Source: Veillonella absiana | Lineage (GTDB): Bacteria; Bacillota; Negativicutes; Veillonellales; Veillonellaceae | Direction: 5' to 3' (one strand) | Length of the DNA stretch: 64,000 bases | Assembly: GCF_032970905.1 (NCBI RefSeq) | Contig: NZ_JAWJZA010000002.1 | Shown here: piece after piece, positions 41,847 to 51,244 of the stretch | Layout of the letters: every line of letters starts with the position of its first letter | How positions within the stretch are numbered: the stretch's first letter is position 1 | Position numbers and translations under genes: made by a program | Notes under the pieces: generated by a model | The model's input: the letters and a program-made list of their open reading frames with translations, nothing else | Databases searched by the model: none | Told to the model about the DNA's origin: nothing

Positions 41847-42949
41847 TGAGCAAAACTAACACTGCAGCGCAGGAGCCCAAGTGGGTTCAGCGGTTGCTTG
41901 ATTGGTATGATGTGAATAAACGCGATTTGCCTTGGCGTGGCGTGGGGGACCCTTATAAAATTTGGGTGTCCGAGGTTATGTCCCAGCAAACTCGCATTGA
42001 GGCGATGAAGCCCTATTATGACAACTGGATGCAACTGTTTCCTACCGTTGAGGCGCTGGCTGAGGCCAGTGAGGACGAGGTAGTTCATGCATGGCAAGGT
42101 CTAGGCTATTATAGCCGGGCTCGCAATTTGCGCCTTGGCGTGCAAGAGGTGGTGTCAAATTATGGTGGCGTGGTGCCCATGGACCGCAAGTCTATGGAAT
42201 CCCTCAAGGGCGTCGGTGCCTATACGGCGGGCGCGGTATTGTCTATGGCCTATAATTTGCCAGAGGTGGCCGTAGATGGCAATGTGCTTCGCATCTACGC
42301 GCGATTATACAATATTAATGATGATATCCTTGGTGCGGTGGGCAAGAAAAAAATAACCGCTCTCGTGGAGGAAACATTACCGCATGATCGACCAGGCGAT
42401 TTTAATCAATCCTTGATGGACTTTGGTTCATCCCTGTGCATTCCGAAATCTCCACGTTGCAGTGATTGTCCTATCAACTCCAGCTGTGAGGCCTATGCCA
42501 ATGGCACTACTGCTGATTTACCGGTGCGTATCAAGAAAACAAAATCCATTACCATTCCTCTCGTGGTGGGCTTGGTGCAGCTAGGTGATTACTATTTGCT
42601 GCATAAACGGCCCAACACGGGTTTGCTCCGCTCCATGTGGGAATTCCCTTCTGCGGAGGCCTCTGATTTTTCTGCCGGTGAAAGTCAGTTAAAGGATTTA
42701 TTAGGTGCGTTAGGTTTTGAACTAAAACTAGATTCAACGATGGTTCGTGAATTAACCCATGTGTTCTCTCATCGGAAATGGGAGATGAAGACTTATCAAG
42801 GGACTCTTATCTGGCGTGGTTCTGATGCGGAACAGATTGCTGCTATTCAAACAAAGCTACCTGCTGATTACATGCTTTTACCACGATTAGAGTTTGCTAC
42901 ATATACTTGGGCGGGTCCGCACGGGAAGTTAACTGAATTATGTAAATAA
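41846..42949 (+). CDS. mutY: A/G-specific adenine glycosylase
   Basis: A 367-residue MutY that removes adenine mispaired with 8-oxoguanine. The catalytic Glu is in WVSEVMSQQTRIEAM (near residue 39), and helix-hairpin-helix GVGAYTAGAV with catalytic Asp in VAVDGNVLRIY (near 143) follows. The iron-sulfur loop is C-X6-C-X2-C-X5-C, CIPKSPRCSDCPINSSC near 198-214, and the C-terminal NUDIX-like 8-oxoG recognition domain occupies about 235-365. It starts with GTG 41846 overlapping the nudix stop (TAGTG). Full length. Confidence 0.95.
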   Translation: MSKTNTAAQEPKWVQRLLDWYDVNKRDLPWRGVGDPYKIWVSEVMSQQTRIEAMKPYYDNWMQLFPTVEALAEASEDEVVHAWQGLGYYSRARNLRLGVQEVVSNYGGVVPMDRKSMESLKGVGAYTAGAVLSMAYNLPEVAVDGNVLRIYARLYNINDDILGAVGKKKITALVEETLPHDRPGDFNQSLMDFGSSLCIPKSPRCSDCPINSSCEAYANGTTADLPVRIKKTKSITIPLVVGLVQLGDYYLLHKRPNTGLLRSMWEFPSAEASDFSAGESQLKDLLGALGFELKLDSTMVRELTHVFSHRKWEMKTYQGTLIWRGSDAEQIAAIQTKLPADYMLLPRLEFATYTWAGPHGKLTELCK

Positions 42950-42959
42950 AGGAAATAAA

Positions 42960-44168
42960 ATGACATTAGACGCAATGACGATCCGCATGATTTTTAATGT
43001 GGTCATCGTTTTGATAGTGGTAGGAGGATTGACAGGGTTTTGGTACTTGGTGTTAAAACTCCTGCAGCCTGAAAAGAAAATATGGTGGTGGCTTGGCTAT
43101 ATTGTAGTGGTGATTGGACTCGGTGTATCCATGCGACATTTTATTATCAATCAAGTGGAACTGTTTGGTACGAGCAGTTACTTACCATTACAATTACTCC
43201 GTACGGAGACGTATGGTTTTATGATGGGTATATTGCTTGCTATACCTGTATTACTTGTAATGCTGGGTATACAATGGCTAGTTAATCGAAATAGTAAATC
43301 TGTCGAACCTGAGATGGGTTCTAGCCGTCGTAAATTCTTCCAAACCGCAGCAGTGGCTATTCCTGCAGCTACCATCGGGGGTGCCTCTTATGCCGCTTTC
43401 AGAGGGCAAAGTGAAATTAAGGTCACTCATGAAACGTTCAGGTACAAAAATTTGCCGAATGCGTTGCGACATTATAAAATCGCGCAAATTAGCGATGTTC
43501 ATTTAGGTCCATGTATCGATTTGGACGATTTTGACATCATTGTGAATCTCGTTTTGAAAGAAAAGCCGGACCGGGTTGTCATCACAGGTGATTTGATTGA
43601 TAAAATTGACTGGCTCCCAGAATTGTCTGAAAAGATAAAAGATTTTGCTAAACAAGTCCCTGATGGTATCGATTATATTATCGGTAATCATGAATATTTC
43701 CGCGATGCACCGCTCATTTTGGAAACATTCCGTACAAAAACGCCAATGCGTGTGCTCGTGAATCAGCATGTTAAAATTTTTGATGGTCCGCGCCCAGTTT
43801 ATATTGCTGGCGTTGATTATGATTTGAAACGTAAAAAATCCAATCGTGAATTGATTCTCGATGAAACCTTGAATGGCATTCCAAAGGATGCTTTTGTCAT
43901 TCTCTTGGCGCATCATCCTGAATTCTTTGAAGAAGCCTTTGCTCGTAAAATTCCATTGACCCTATCCGGTCATACTCATGGTGGTCAGATTGTTATCGGT
44001 GGTCAAAGCTTAGTTCCCGTTGGTACGCCGTACTGGAAAGGGCGATACTCTGATGGCGAGTCTCAAGGTTATGTTAATAATGGCACCGGCCATTGGTACC
44101 CTGTTCGAGTAGACTGTCCTCGGGAAATTACCATTGTGCAGTTTAAAGAGGCGGATCGGAAGTATTAA
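42960..44168 (+). CDS. Membrane-anchored metallophosphoesterase
   Basis: A 402-residue protein with three N-terminal membrane helices (residues about 10-35, 42-60, 82-106), then a twin-arginine-like SSRRKFFQTAAVA segment (about 122-134) and a fourth hydrophobic stretch. A calcineurin-type domain follows: IAQISDVHLG near 175-184, VVITGDLID near 201-209, YIIGNHEYF near 237-245 and SGHTHGGQIV near 338-347. Some YkuE/YaeI-like family members act on UDP-diacylglucosamine or phospholipids; the substrate here is unknown. AAAGGAA precedes the ATG; it follows mutY after 10 bases. Confidence 0.85.
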   Translation: MTLDAMTIRMIFNVVIVLIVVGGLTGFWYLVLKLLQPEKKIWWWLGYIVVVIGLGVSMRHFIINQVELFGTSSYLPLQLLRTETYGFMMGILLAIPVLLVMLGIQWLVNRNSKSVEPEMGSSRRKFFQTAAVAIPAATIGGASYAAFRGQSEIKVTHETFRYKNLPNALRHYKIAQISDVHLGPCIDLDDFDIIVNLVLKEKPDRVVITGDLIDKIDWLPELSEKIKDFAKQVPDGIDYIIGNHEYFRDAPLILETFRTKTPMRVLVNQHVKIFDGPRPVYIAGVDYDLKRKKSNRELILDETLNGIPKDAFVILLAHHPEFFEEAFARKIPLTLSGHTHGGQIVIGGQSLVPVGTPYWKGRYSDGESQGYVNNGTGHWYPVRVDCPREITIVQFKEADRKY

Positions 44169-44277
44169 GGCTGAATTAGAAACTCCTATCTCTGTTCCTG
44201 AAGCTGTAGAGGTAGTTGCAATGTGGTTTGCCATACGAGGCTTACTAAAAATCATTAAAAAGATGTATGGCGAATAA
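44164..44277 (+). CDS. Possible small ORF overlapping the phosphoesterase stop
   Basis: A 37-residue frame starting with ATT 44164 (or a TTG further upstream) and ending in TAA 44275-44277. The product IKAELETPISVPEAVEVVAM is followed by a cationic amphipathic end (GLLKIIKKMYGE). It overlaps the phosphoesterase stop and has GGAAG just upstream. No standard start codon is present until an internal ATG, so translation is doubtful. Confidence 0.2.
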   Translation: MKAELETPISVPEAVEVVAMWFAIRGLLKIIKKMYGE

Positions 44278-44295
44278 GAAATAATTGCATAATGA

Positions 44296-44345
44296 ACAGA
44301 AAGCATCCTCGTACAAGGCCTGTACGAGGATGCTTTCTGTTTGTT
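44296..44345 (+). terminator. Terminator with a perfect 20-bp stem
   Basis: ACAGAAAGCATCCTCGTACA (44296-44315) pairs exactly with 44321-44340 around loop AGGCC, then TTTG. Confidence 0.85.
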
Positions 44346-44528
44346 CATCTGAGGTTTTAATAGGTATGTCTATCCTACTATATATGATATATAGCGTGAT
44401 AAGTCCTGTGAGTTGCACTATATGTATCAATGTAACGCTGCATCCTGTTTTCATATAATGCTTGTTTCATATGCAGATAGGTTATTAAAAAAGTAAATAT
44501 ATAAAATGTACACTACTAATGGATGTAT

Positions 44529-44564
44529 GTGTATACAATACAAATAAATAATTGTGTATACACA
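44529..44564 (+). promoter_or_regulatory. Paired GTATAC operator-like sites upstream of the OPT gene
   Basis: GTGTATACAA (44529-44538) and TTGTGTATACACA (44552-44564), 25 bp centre to centre, 18-50 bp upstream of the -35. NGTATACN palindromes are typical of FadR/FCD GntR operators; the binding protein is not known. Confidence 0.45.
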
Positions 44565-44647
44565 GAAAAGACAAAAATGTATTGTCAATTAACATGCAGT
44601 GATATAAAATTATAGTGTCCATATATTTATACGAGGAGGTAAGTTCT

Positions 44648-46723
44648 ATGAAACATGACTTTACGAGCCATGATCTTCATTTGCCGGAGCTTACGATGCG
44701 TGGCATGCTATTAGGTGTATTGATTACAGTCATCTTTACAGCATCCAACGTATACTTAGGTTTGAAGGTAGGGTTGACGTTCTCGTCCTCTATTCCGGCA
44801 GCCATTATTTCAATGGCAATCCTTCGACTCTTCAAGGATTCTAACGTGTTAGAAAACAACATGGTGCAAACACAAGCATCAGCAGCGGGTACACTGTCTG
44901 CGGTAATCTTTGTGTTACCAGGTCTATTAATGCTTGGTTACTGGCAAGGATTCCCATTCTGGCAAACCTTTATGCTTTGCGCGTGTGGTGGTTGTTTAGG
45001 GGTATTATTCACTATCCCATTGCGTCGTGCGATGGTAGTTAATAGTGATTTACCATATCCTGAAGGTCGTGCAGCAGCAGAAATTTTGAAAGTAGGTAGC
45101 CACAGCGACGAAGTAGACGGTAAATCTTCTTCTGGTATGCGTGATATCGTTAACGGTGGTTTAATTGCAGGTTTTATTAGTTTATGCGCGAACGGTTTCC
45201 GTGTATTAGCTGCTGAAACAAGTTTCTGGTTTGCAGTAGGTAAAGGTACAACTCAATTCCCTATGGGCTTTTCTATGGCGTTATTGGGTGCTGGTTATTT
45301 GATCGGTATTGCCAGTGGTATCGCAATCTTGATTGGTATGATTATCGCATGGGGCGGTTTTGTACCATATTTAACAAATATCCTTCCTATGGATGGTGAT
45401 AGCGCAACAAAATTCGCTATGTCCGTATGGAAATCTAAAGTACGCTTTATTGGTGCTGGTACAATTGGTATTGCAGCGATTTGGACTTTGTTAACATTAA
45501 CTAAACCAATCGTAGAAGGCATGAGAATTTCTGTGAAAAACATGAATATGAGTGCTGAAGATCGCGATACACATCGTATGGATACAGACATGACACCAAA
45601 AACAGTTCTTGGTGTATTCATCGCAATTATTTTAGGATTAGTTGTATGTTTCTATTCCTTTGTTAGCGCAGTTCCAATTAGCGCAGGTTTAATGTGGACA
45701 TTAGTAGTTGTTGGGATTATTATTGCTTTATTAATCGGTTTCTTCGTAGCTGCAGCTTGTGGTTACATGGCTGGCTTGATTGGTACAAGTGCGAGCCCAA
45801 TTTCTGGTATCGGTATTCTTGGTATCATTATTTCTTCTTTGGTTGTATATGGTATTGCTACAGCAAATGATTTATTTGCTACACAAGCAGGTGTACAATT
45901 TGCAACAGCTATGGCTTTGTTCATGACTAGCGTAGTTGTATGTATTGCGGCAATCTCTAACGACAACCTACAAGATTTGAAAACTGGTCAATTAGTTGGC
46001 GCTACTCCTTGGAGACAACAGGTAGCATTATTAATTGGTAGCGTTGTGGGCGCCGTTGCCATTGCTCCAGTTCTTAATTTGTTGTATCAAGCGTATGGCT
46101 TTACAGGTGCTATGCCTCGTGCAGAAATGGATGCTGCTCAAGCATTATCTGCGCCTCAAGCTACATTGATGACAACAATCGCACAAGGTATCTTCAGCTC
46201 TAGTCTTGACTGGACATATATCTTGATTGGCGTTGGCGTTGGTATCGTTGCAATTATTGTAAACTTAATTCTAAAAAGCACTACAGCTACACTTTCCTTG
46301 CCACCATTAGCTATTGGCATGGGCATTTACTTGCCACCAACATTGGAAATGCCTCTAGTTATGGGTTCTGTAATCAGCTACTTCGTAGGTCGTTACCTTG
46401 TACAACAAGCTCGTCAACGCAGTGGTGAATTAGCAGATCTTGATGTGGAACAATCTAACCGTCGTGGTGTATTGTTTGCGTCTGGCCTAATCGTTGGTGA
46501 AAGCTTGATTGGTGTTATTATTGCTGTTATTATTGTATTATCAGTTACTTCCGGCGGTAGCGAAGCACCTCTATCCTTAGTAGGTCCTGAATTTGAAAGC
46601 ACTGCTGAATGGCTTGGCCTTGCAGCATTTGTTGCAGTGGCTATTTATATGATTCGCCTTGTAGTAACTCATAAATTCGATAAAGCAGAAGCTCTTGCTA
46701 TGAAAGAAGAACAAGAGAAATAA
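44648..46723 (+). CDS. OPT-family oligopeptide transporter
   Basis: A 691-residue membrane protein with about 15-16 helices of the oligopeptide transporter (OPT/YSL) family, which imports peptides or metal chelates with protons. It has the LTMRGMLLGVLITVIFTASN start, VYLGLKVGLTFSSSIPAA near 38-55, the NNMVQTQASAAGT segment near 75-87 and PYPEGRAAAEIL near 138-149, all typical. ATG 44648 follows CGAGGAGGTAAG; a longer ATG at 44615 would place the ribosome site inside the gene. Followed after 12 bases by a DUF3298 protein. Expression is probably controlled by the GTATAC sites upstream. Confidence 0.9.
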   Translation: MKHDFTSHDLHLPELTMRGMLLGVLITVIFTASNVYLGLKVGLTFSSSIPAAIISMAILRLFKDSNVLENNMVQTQASAAGTLSAVIFVLPGLLMLGYWQGFPFWQTFMLCACGGCLGVLFTIPLRRAMVVNSDLPYPEGRAAAEILKVGSHSDEVDGKSSSGMRDIVNGGLIAGFISLCANGFRVLAAETSFWFAVGKGTTQFPMGFSMALLGAGYLIGIASGIAILIGMIIAWGGFVPYLTNILPMDGDSATKFAMSVWKSKVRFIGAGTIGIAAIWTLLTLTKPIVEGMRISVKNMNMSAEDRDTHRMDTDMTPKTVLGVFIAIILGLVVCFYSFVSAVPISAGLMWTLVVVGIIIALLIGFFVAAACGYMAGLIGTSASPISGIGILGIIISSLVVYGIATANDLFATQAGVQFATAMALFMTSVVVCIAAISNDNLQDLKTGQLVGATPWRQQVALLIGSVVGAVAIAPVLNLLYQAYGFTGAMPRAEMDAAQALSAPQATLMTTIAQGIFSSSLDWTYILIGVGVGIVAIIVNLILKSTTATLSLPPLAIGMGIYLPPTLEMPLVMGSVISYFVGRYLVQQARQRSGELADLDVEQSNRRGVLFASGLIVGESLIGVIIAVIIVLSVTSGGSEAPLSLVGPEFESTAEWLGLAAFVAVAIYMIRLVVTHKFDKAEALAMKEEQEK

Positions 46724-46735
46724 TGAGGTAAAATC

Positions 46736-47788
46736 ATGAGATTAAAACAGACTGTTACATTATGCGTTCTAGCAGCGTTATCCGCTAGTGTGTTCGTTGC
46801 TAGTGCAGACACTGTGCCTGTTGCGAAAGATGGGTACATTATTCCAATTATTGACGGAAGTACCATTAATACAGAAGCATCTGGAAGTACTATTAATACT
46901 GATGCCTCTGTATCTAAAGGTACAGATACAGTAAAAAGTGTAAAAAAAAGTACTGCTAATTCTAAAGAACTAACCCCTGAGGAACAAGCAGAACAAGATG
47001 CACAAGAGGCAGCGTTAAAAGCTTTAGCGCCAGCTGATGAAGGTACGTTCCAATATGCAGATCATAATTCTTTAGCATATCGGGTATCTAGTACAGCTAG
47101 CCCTGAACAAAATCGTATGATGCGTGATGTGGCTGGTCGTGCGGTGCGTGATGTTAAATCAGTAGTGGCACCCGATGCAAATGCTTACTTTGAGCGTAAA
47201 CAAGTTGGTATATCCTCTACTGAGGCCGTGACGGACCATTTGGATATCGTATTTCCTACAGTAACCTCTGTAAGTGGTATTGTGGAGAAAAACATTAATG
47301 ATACTATAAAAAAATATGTATCTAAAGTCCAAAATAATGTAGAAAAATTGAATAGTACTGAAGAAAATAAAACTAATGTTATCATGTACTATGATGTAAA
47401 ACGTGATAGCGAGGGTATTTTGAGTCTATTGATTCACTCTTATATGATTCAAGATCAAGCGGCTAACGGTGTAAATTACGTGAAAGGTTTTACATTCAAT
47501 ACTACAACTGGGCGTCAATTATCTCTCTATGATATGGGTGGTATTAACGCTACAGAGTTGAATCAAGCAATTGACAATAATGCTGATGTAAAAACACAAT
47601 TAGGCAGTGCTTTCACCGGCGTGGAAAAAGTGCCTAGTGAATTCTATGTGGTAGAAGGTAATCAAACTGTGATGATTCTGCAACAAGAAGATGTCACACC
47701 GCACAGCGCAGGTACAGTATATGTGCCAGTGGGAGATTTGCGTAATAAGGATGCTATTAGTGGTGTCACTGGGAAAACAGTGAAATAA
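46736..47788 (+). CDS. DUF3298-domain secreted protein
   Basis: A 350-residue exported protein: signal peptide MRLKQTVTLCVLAALSASVFVASA, then a Ser/Thr/Asn-rich linker with two near-identical STINT repeats (about 40-60). An Ala/Glu/Gln-rich helix (about 80-100) follows, then a C-terminal DUF3298-like domain (about 155-345) with YDVKRDSEGILSLLIHSY and GFTFNTTTGRQLSLYDM. In RsiV-type proteins this region binds ligands such as lysozyme; no anti-sigma part is present here, so the role is unknown. It is probably co-transcribed with the OPT transporter. Confidence 0.75.
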   Translation: MRLKQTVTLCVLAALSASVFVASADTVPVAKDGYIIPIIDGSTINTEASGSTINTDASVSKGTDTVKSVKKSTANSKELTPEEQAEQDAQEAALKALAPADEGTFQYADHNSLAYRVSSTASPEQNRMMRDVAGRAVRDVKSVVAPDANAYFERKQVGISSTEAVTDHLDIVFPTVTSVSGIVEKNINDTIKKYVSKVQNNVEKLNSTEENKTNVIMYYDVKRDSEGILSLLIHSYMIQDQAANGVNYVKGFTFNTTTGRQLSLYDMGGINATELNQAIDNNADVKTQLGSAFTGVEKVPSEFYVVEGNQTVMILQQEDVTPHSAGTVYVPVGDLRNKDAISGVTGKTVK

Positions 47789-47920
47789 TTAACGTTGTTT
47801 ATAACGGGTAATGGTATCGTTGTAGTGAATAATTGAATACTATCTTATTGATTGTGGGGAAACAGTCAGTGTAGATGTCTATCTGCAAGTGTTGTAACAG
47901 AACTGTTGTATGATTGTATG

Positions 47921-47962
47921 AAAAAGGGCGACCTCAGAGAATGTCTCTGGGGTCGCCCTTTA
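47921..47962. terminator. Bidirectional terminator
   Basis: AAAGGGCGACC (47923-47933) pairs with GGTCGCCCTTT (47951-47961), with an inner CAGAGA/TCTCTG stem. Confidence 0.85.
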
Positions 47963-47972
47963 TTACGTTATA

Positions 47973-49187
47973 TTATTTTAGTAAATCTACACCACGGTTT
48001 AATGGAAAATGGATTGGTTGGCTCCATTTAGATTGATCCATAGGTGGTAATTGAATTAATACTTGCTTGTTAAATTGTTTTGTTACGACACTTTCAGTAT
48101 TGGAAGATAATTCGTCAACTGTAATAGTGAGGGTAGATGCCGTTAAATCAGGCACAACAGATAAAACCTTACCATTTGGTTCAAGGGATGAGTACAAATC
48201 AGTTGCTTGGTTTTGTAATTCATCAAAATAAGCTTGTGTATGCTTGCCTTGGCTGACCACTGCTGTTTTTGAAAGCACGGAATCACCTGATAGTGCATCA
48301 GTCAATTTTTTTACGTCCTTCGTATTAGTAGCGGTGATATAGAGTTTTTCATTATTCCAGAACATAGCGCCATTATTACGGAATTTTGTAAAGTCCCCAT
48401 CATAACCGAGAGCCTTATTAATCATTGTAACAGCATTATTTTCAGTTTTTTGTTTATATAGTGTGTTTTGGAAGGCTAATGCCTGCTCTGTATGAGTCAT
48501 ACGGAATGTGATTTCTGTAGCTTCCGCACGAGTGATGTATTTTTCAGGATTGAATAAAGAGTGTTTATCATACATAAGGAATCCAAAACTAGCTAATTCA
48601 CGCACCGCATCTTGTGCCCAAGGGGCAACGAATTTTTGGTCACCGTATGCATAGTCATCAAGAATAGTAGGGTCATCCGTAGTGTAGCCTAAATAGTGTA
48701 AATAATTGTCAGCGACTACAGCAAATTCTTGGCGGGACATATATTTTTCAGGATGGTAGGTATTATCACCATAACCGCTGATAATATTTTTCTGGGCTAC
48801 TGATTCGATAGCTAGAGCAGACCAACGGTCAGATGTGATGTCGTTAAAGGAACTAGATAACATTACTGTTGGTGTATCCCCTATGATATTGGCGAATAAG
48901 GCTGCCGCTTCTTCACGTGTTAACGGTTGATCTGGTTTGAATGTGCCATCGGAATAACCATTGATAGCATGTTCCTTTGTCATAACCGCAATAGAGGTAG
49001 CTGCCCAAAAATCAGCAGGAACATCAGAAAAAATATAGGGACGTACATCCTGGATAGAGTGATTTGGTGTGAGTGTAGTTTTTATATCACCGTAGGAGCC
49101 TACTTGAGCCCCTATGGCAATAGACGTAGAACCGAGCAATCCTAATGTGCATAGGATTGCTGCTGTCTTATAGGAATATAACTTCAT
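47973..49187 (-). CDS. SLH-domain surface protein
   Basis: A 404-residue exported protein: a signal peptide (MKLYSYKTAAILCTLGLLGS, cleavage near residue 27) and three SLH repeats. The first is FSDVPADFWAATSIAVMTKE with NGYSDGTFKPDQPLTREEAA (about 53-100), the second ISGYGDNTYHPEKYMSRQEFA near 137-157, and the third FNPEKYITRAEATEITFRM near 212-230. A C-terminal domain of about 160 residues is shared with the next gene. SLH domains bind secondary wall polymers or polyaminated peptidoglycan, and in Negativicutes they tether envelope proteins. Codon use and spacing suggest co-transcription with the gene at 49200. Confidence 0.85.
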   Translation of the reverse strand: MKLYSYKTAAILCTLGLLGSTSIAIGAQVGSYGDIKTTLTPNHSIQDVRPYIFSDVPADFWAATSIAVMTKEHAINGYSDGTFKPDQPLTREEAAALFANIIGDTPTVMLSSSFNDITSDRWSALAIESVAQKNIISGYGDNTYHPEKYMSRQEFAVVADNYLHYLGYTTDDPTILDDYAYGDQKFVAPWAQDAVRELASFGFLMYDKHSLFNPEKYITRAEATEITFRMTHTEQALAFQNTLYKQKTENNAVTMINKALGYDGDFTKFRNNGAMFWNNEKLYITATNTKDVKKLTDALSGDSVLSKTAVVSQGKHTQAYFDELQNQATDLYSSLEPNGKVLSVVPDLTASTLTITVDELSSNTESVVTKQFNKQVLIQLPPMDQSKWSQPIHFPLNRGVDLLK

Positions 49188-49199
49188 AGTTGAGCTCCA

Positions 49200-50759
49200 T
49201 TAATGTTTAACGGACATTTTTACTTTGTCCCCGAATGCTTTTACAACATTTTGTTGTGTAGTAGCAGTCGCTGTAGATACAACGGCGTATAATTGATTAT
49301 TTTCTACATCTGGGAACGTTGCTAAAATTTGACCAGTTTTTTCATGTGTTGCATAGTATTTTCGGAAATTAGAATCGATAGTATCGTATTCTAATTGACT
49401 ATATTGGGATGGTTCAACAAAAACGTATTTGTTGATAGTGGAATCGTTGCGGCTTGCTAGGTTCGCTTGGGTTGTTGCGATATCTGTATCAGATTTCAAG
49501 GCCACATGCAATGTGTTATCTCTCCAATACATTACGCCATATTTTTGGAAATCTTCAGGCGTTTTATATAATTTGTTGAGCTCAGTGAATACTTTGTCCT
49601 CTAATGATACTTGTTGTTTTTCTGTTAATGCAGCAACTGTGGTAGCTTTTGTGGATTTTGAAGTACTTTGTGTAGGGGTAGCAGTTGTGTTAGTTGAATC
49701 TGTCATATTATCAACTTTAGCTGGATTTGTCGTTTCTGCTACAGTTGCTGTGCTAGCGCCATCAGCGGTAGTTTTTTCGCTTACTTTGATTGGATTATTG
49801 CTCACCATACGGTACAAGATGGTGCTGGCTTCAGCGCGAGAAATTTCACCAGTAGGACGGAACATTACGGAATCACCAGAAGCAATGAAACCTTCTCGGG
49901 CTAATGTATCGATGGACGCTTTAGCGGATTTATTGATACTAGCACCATCTTTGAATGTTACTTTATCAACTTTACTTTTACTTTTTAGGTTCAACTCTTT
50001 TGCGAGATTTGCAGCAGTTACTGCAAATTCTTCACGAGTTAATGTTTCGGCTGGTTTAAAGTTTGTTTTAGAGGTACCTTCCATTATGCCTGCTGCGCTA
50101 ACTAATGTGATAGGTTCTGCAGACCATTGATCATTAGTTACGTCAGAGTAAGTCACATCTTGTGCCTTTGTGGTTAGCTTGGATAATTCTTTTTCGGATA
50201 CTTTTGATTTCAAGATTTTGCTATAAATAGCAGCTACTTGTTCACGTGTAATTGGTTCATTAGGTTGGAATGAACCGTCAGAAAATCCAGAGATATACCC
50301 TTTATTACTCATGTATTGAACTGGTGTTCTAGACCAATGGGATAATGTGTCTGTATATACGCCAGCTGGTAGATCTTCTTTTTTGATAAGTGGTGCTGTA
50401 GCTTTTGCAGCTGTTTTAGTATCTGCTGTTACTTTTTCTGTAGTTGCTACAGTAGTTGAGTTTTCGTTAGCTATAGTGGATGTAGCTGTAGACGTTGCTG
50501 CTTGTGCAGCTATTAGAGTACTATTTTGGCTTTCATTAGAAACTGTTTCAGTAGAATTGTCTTGCATTGTTGTAGCCGTAGGGTCTGCTTTGATGCTGGA
50601 CAATGTTACAGGTGTTGCTGTTTTTGCTATAGCATCAGTATCTTTAACGTAAGCATATGGCGTATTAGATGTACTTGCAGTTTCTGCATGGGCTACTGTA
50701 AATGTAGTTCCTAAAGTAATTGCAAGAGTAAGGGCTAGAGATAAATTGGAAATTTTCAT
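49200..50759 (-). CDS. SLH-domain surface protein (paralogue with C-terminal domain)
   Basis: A 519-residue exported protein. A signal peptide (MKISNLSLALTLAITLGTTF, cleavage near AHA) is followed by an Ala/Thr/Ser-rich linker (about 30-140). Three SLH repeats follow, with VYTDTLSHWSRTPVQYMS, YISGFSDGSFQPNEPITRE, SKTNFKPAETLTREEFAV and VMFRPTGEISRAEASTILY. A second Thr/Ala-rich linker (about 330-390) precedes a roughly 110-residue C-terminal domain beginning near YKTPEDFQKYGVMYWRDN, which matches the neighbour's (KFRNNGAMFWNNEKLYITAT). It probably anchors to the cell wall or links to the outer membrane. It is the first gene of the pair. Confidence 0.85.
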   Translation of the reverse strand: MKISNLSLALTLAITLGTTFTVAHAETASTSNTPYAYVKDTDAIAKTATPVTLSSIKADPTATTMQDNSTETVSNESQNSTLIAAQAATSTATSTIANENSTTVATTEKVTADTKTAAKATAPLIKKEDLPAGVYTDTLSHWSRTPVQYMSNKGYISGFSDGSFQPNEPITREQVAAIYSKILKSKVSEKELSKLTTKAQDVTYSDVTNDQWSAEPITLVSAAGIMEGTSKTNFKPAETLTREEFAVTAANLAKELNLKSKSKVDKVTFKDGASINKSAKASIDTLAREGFIASGDSVMFRPTGEISRAEASTILYRMVSNNPIKVSEKTTADGASTATVAETTNPAKVDNMTDSTNTTATPTQSTSKSTKATTVAALTEKQQVSLEDKVFTELNKLYKTPEDFQKYGVMYWRDNTLHVALKSDTDIATTQANLASRNDSTINKYVFVEPSQYSQLEYDTIDSNFRKYYATHEKTGQILATFPDVENNQLYAVVSTATATTQQNVVKAFGDKVKMSVKH

Positions 50760-51244
50760 GATAGACTCCTTTCAAGCTGTATTAATATACTCTAAATTAT
50801 ATCACTTTTACAGGTATATCACTACTATAAGTAAAAGTAATATATAGGCAAATCTAATGTATTTTTTGACGGTTTAATAGCAGGACCACTTTGAAATTAT
50901 AGAAAAAGTAAAAGTTATAGCCGTAATAAATGAAAATGGTTAAATGATATAGATTCTCAAAAATGCTTGTTTGTATTGAAATGGTGAAGTTATAAAGTGA
51001 TATCAAAAAAAATGATATATATATAATTGCATTTATGAATGACTTTTTGTAATAACAATACATCATAAGCCTAGAGTTTTGCCAATATAGCAATTGTTTG
51101 GACTTTTATGCGTATCTTTTTTATAATTATAAGCGAATAGTCTAGAGAAACAGTACTCTTTCTTTAGATGGTTAGAAGTCGGACGGATTTTTCCGTTTCA
51201 ATTATATTTTTAAGGTAAGTACTAGAAAAGTTGAGGGTGTTAAA
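50760..51244 (+). other. AT-rich intergenic region with the lut promoter
   Basis: About 485 bases with no gene. It holds the lut promoter at 51098-51127, a T-rich leader, and a small hairpin (GACGGA/CCGTTT, about 51181-51199) before lutA. The left third probably contains the divergent promoter of the SLH genes. Confidence 0.4.
51098..51127 (+). promoter_or_regulatory. Promoter of the lut operon
   Basis: TTGGAC (51098-51103) - 18 bp - TATAAT (51122-51127), about 118 bases before the lutA ATG. Confidence 0.55.

Larger units (their letters stand above)
44278..44647 (+). other. Intergenic region before the OPT transporter
   Basis: It contains the terminator at 44296-44345, two GTATAC sites (44529-44564) and a promoter, TTGTCA (44582-44587) - 17 bp - TAAAAT (44605-44610). 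No gene is seen. Confidence 0.5.

Noticed and set aside
49429..50652. Plus-strand open frames across the second SLH gene
   Set aside because: They mirror the Ala/Thr/Ser-rich linker codons of the minus-strand gene.
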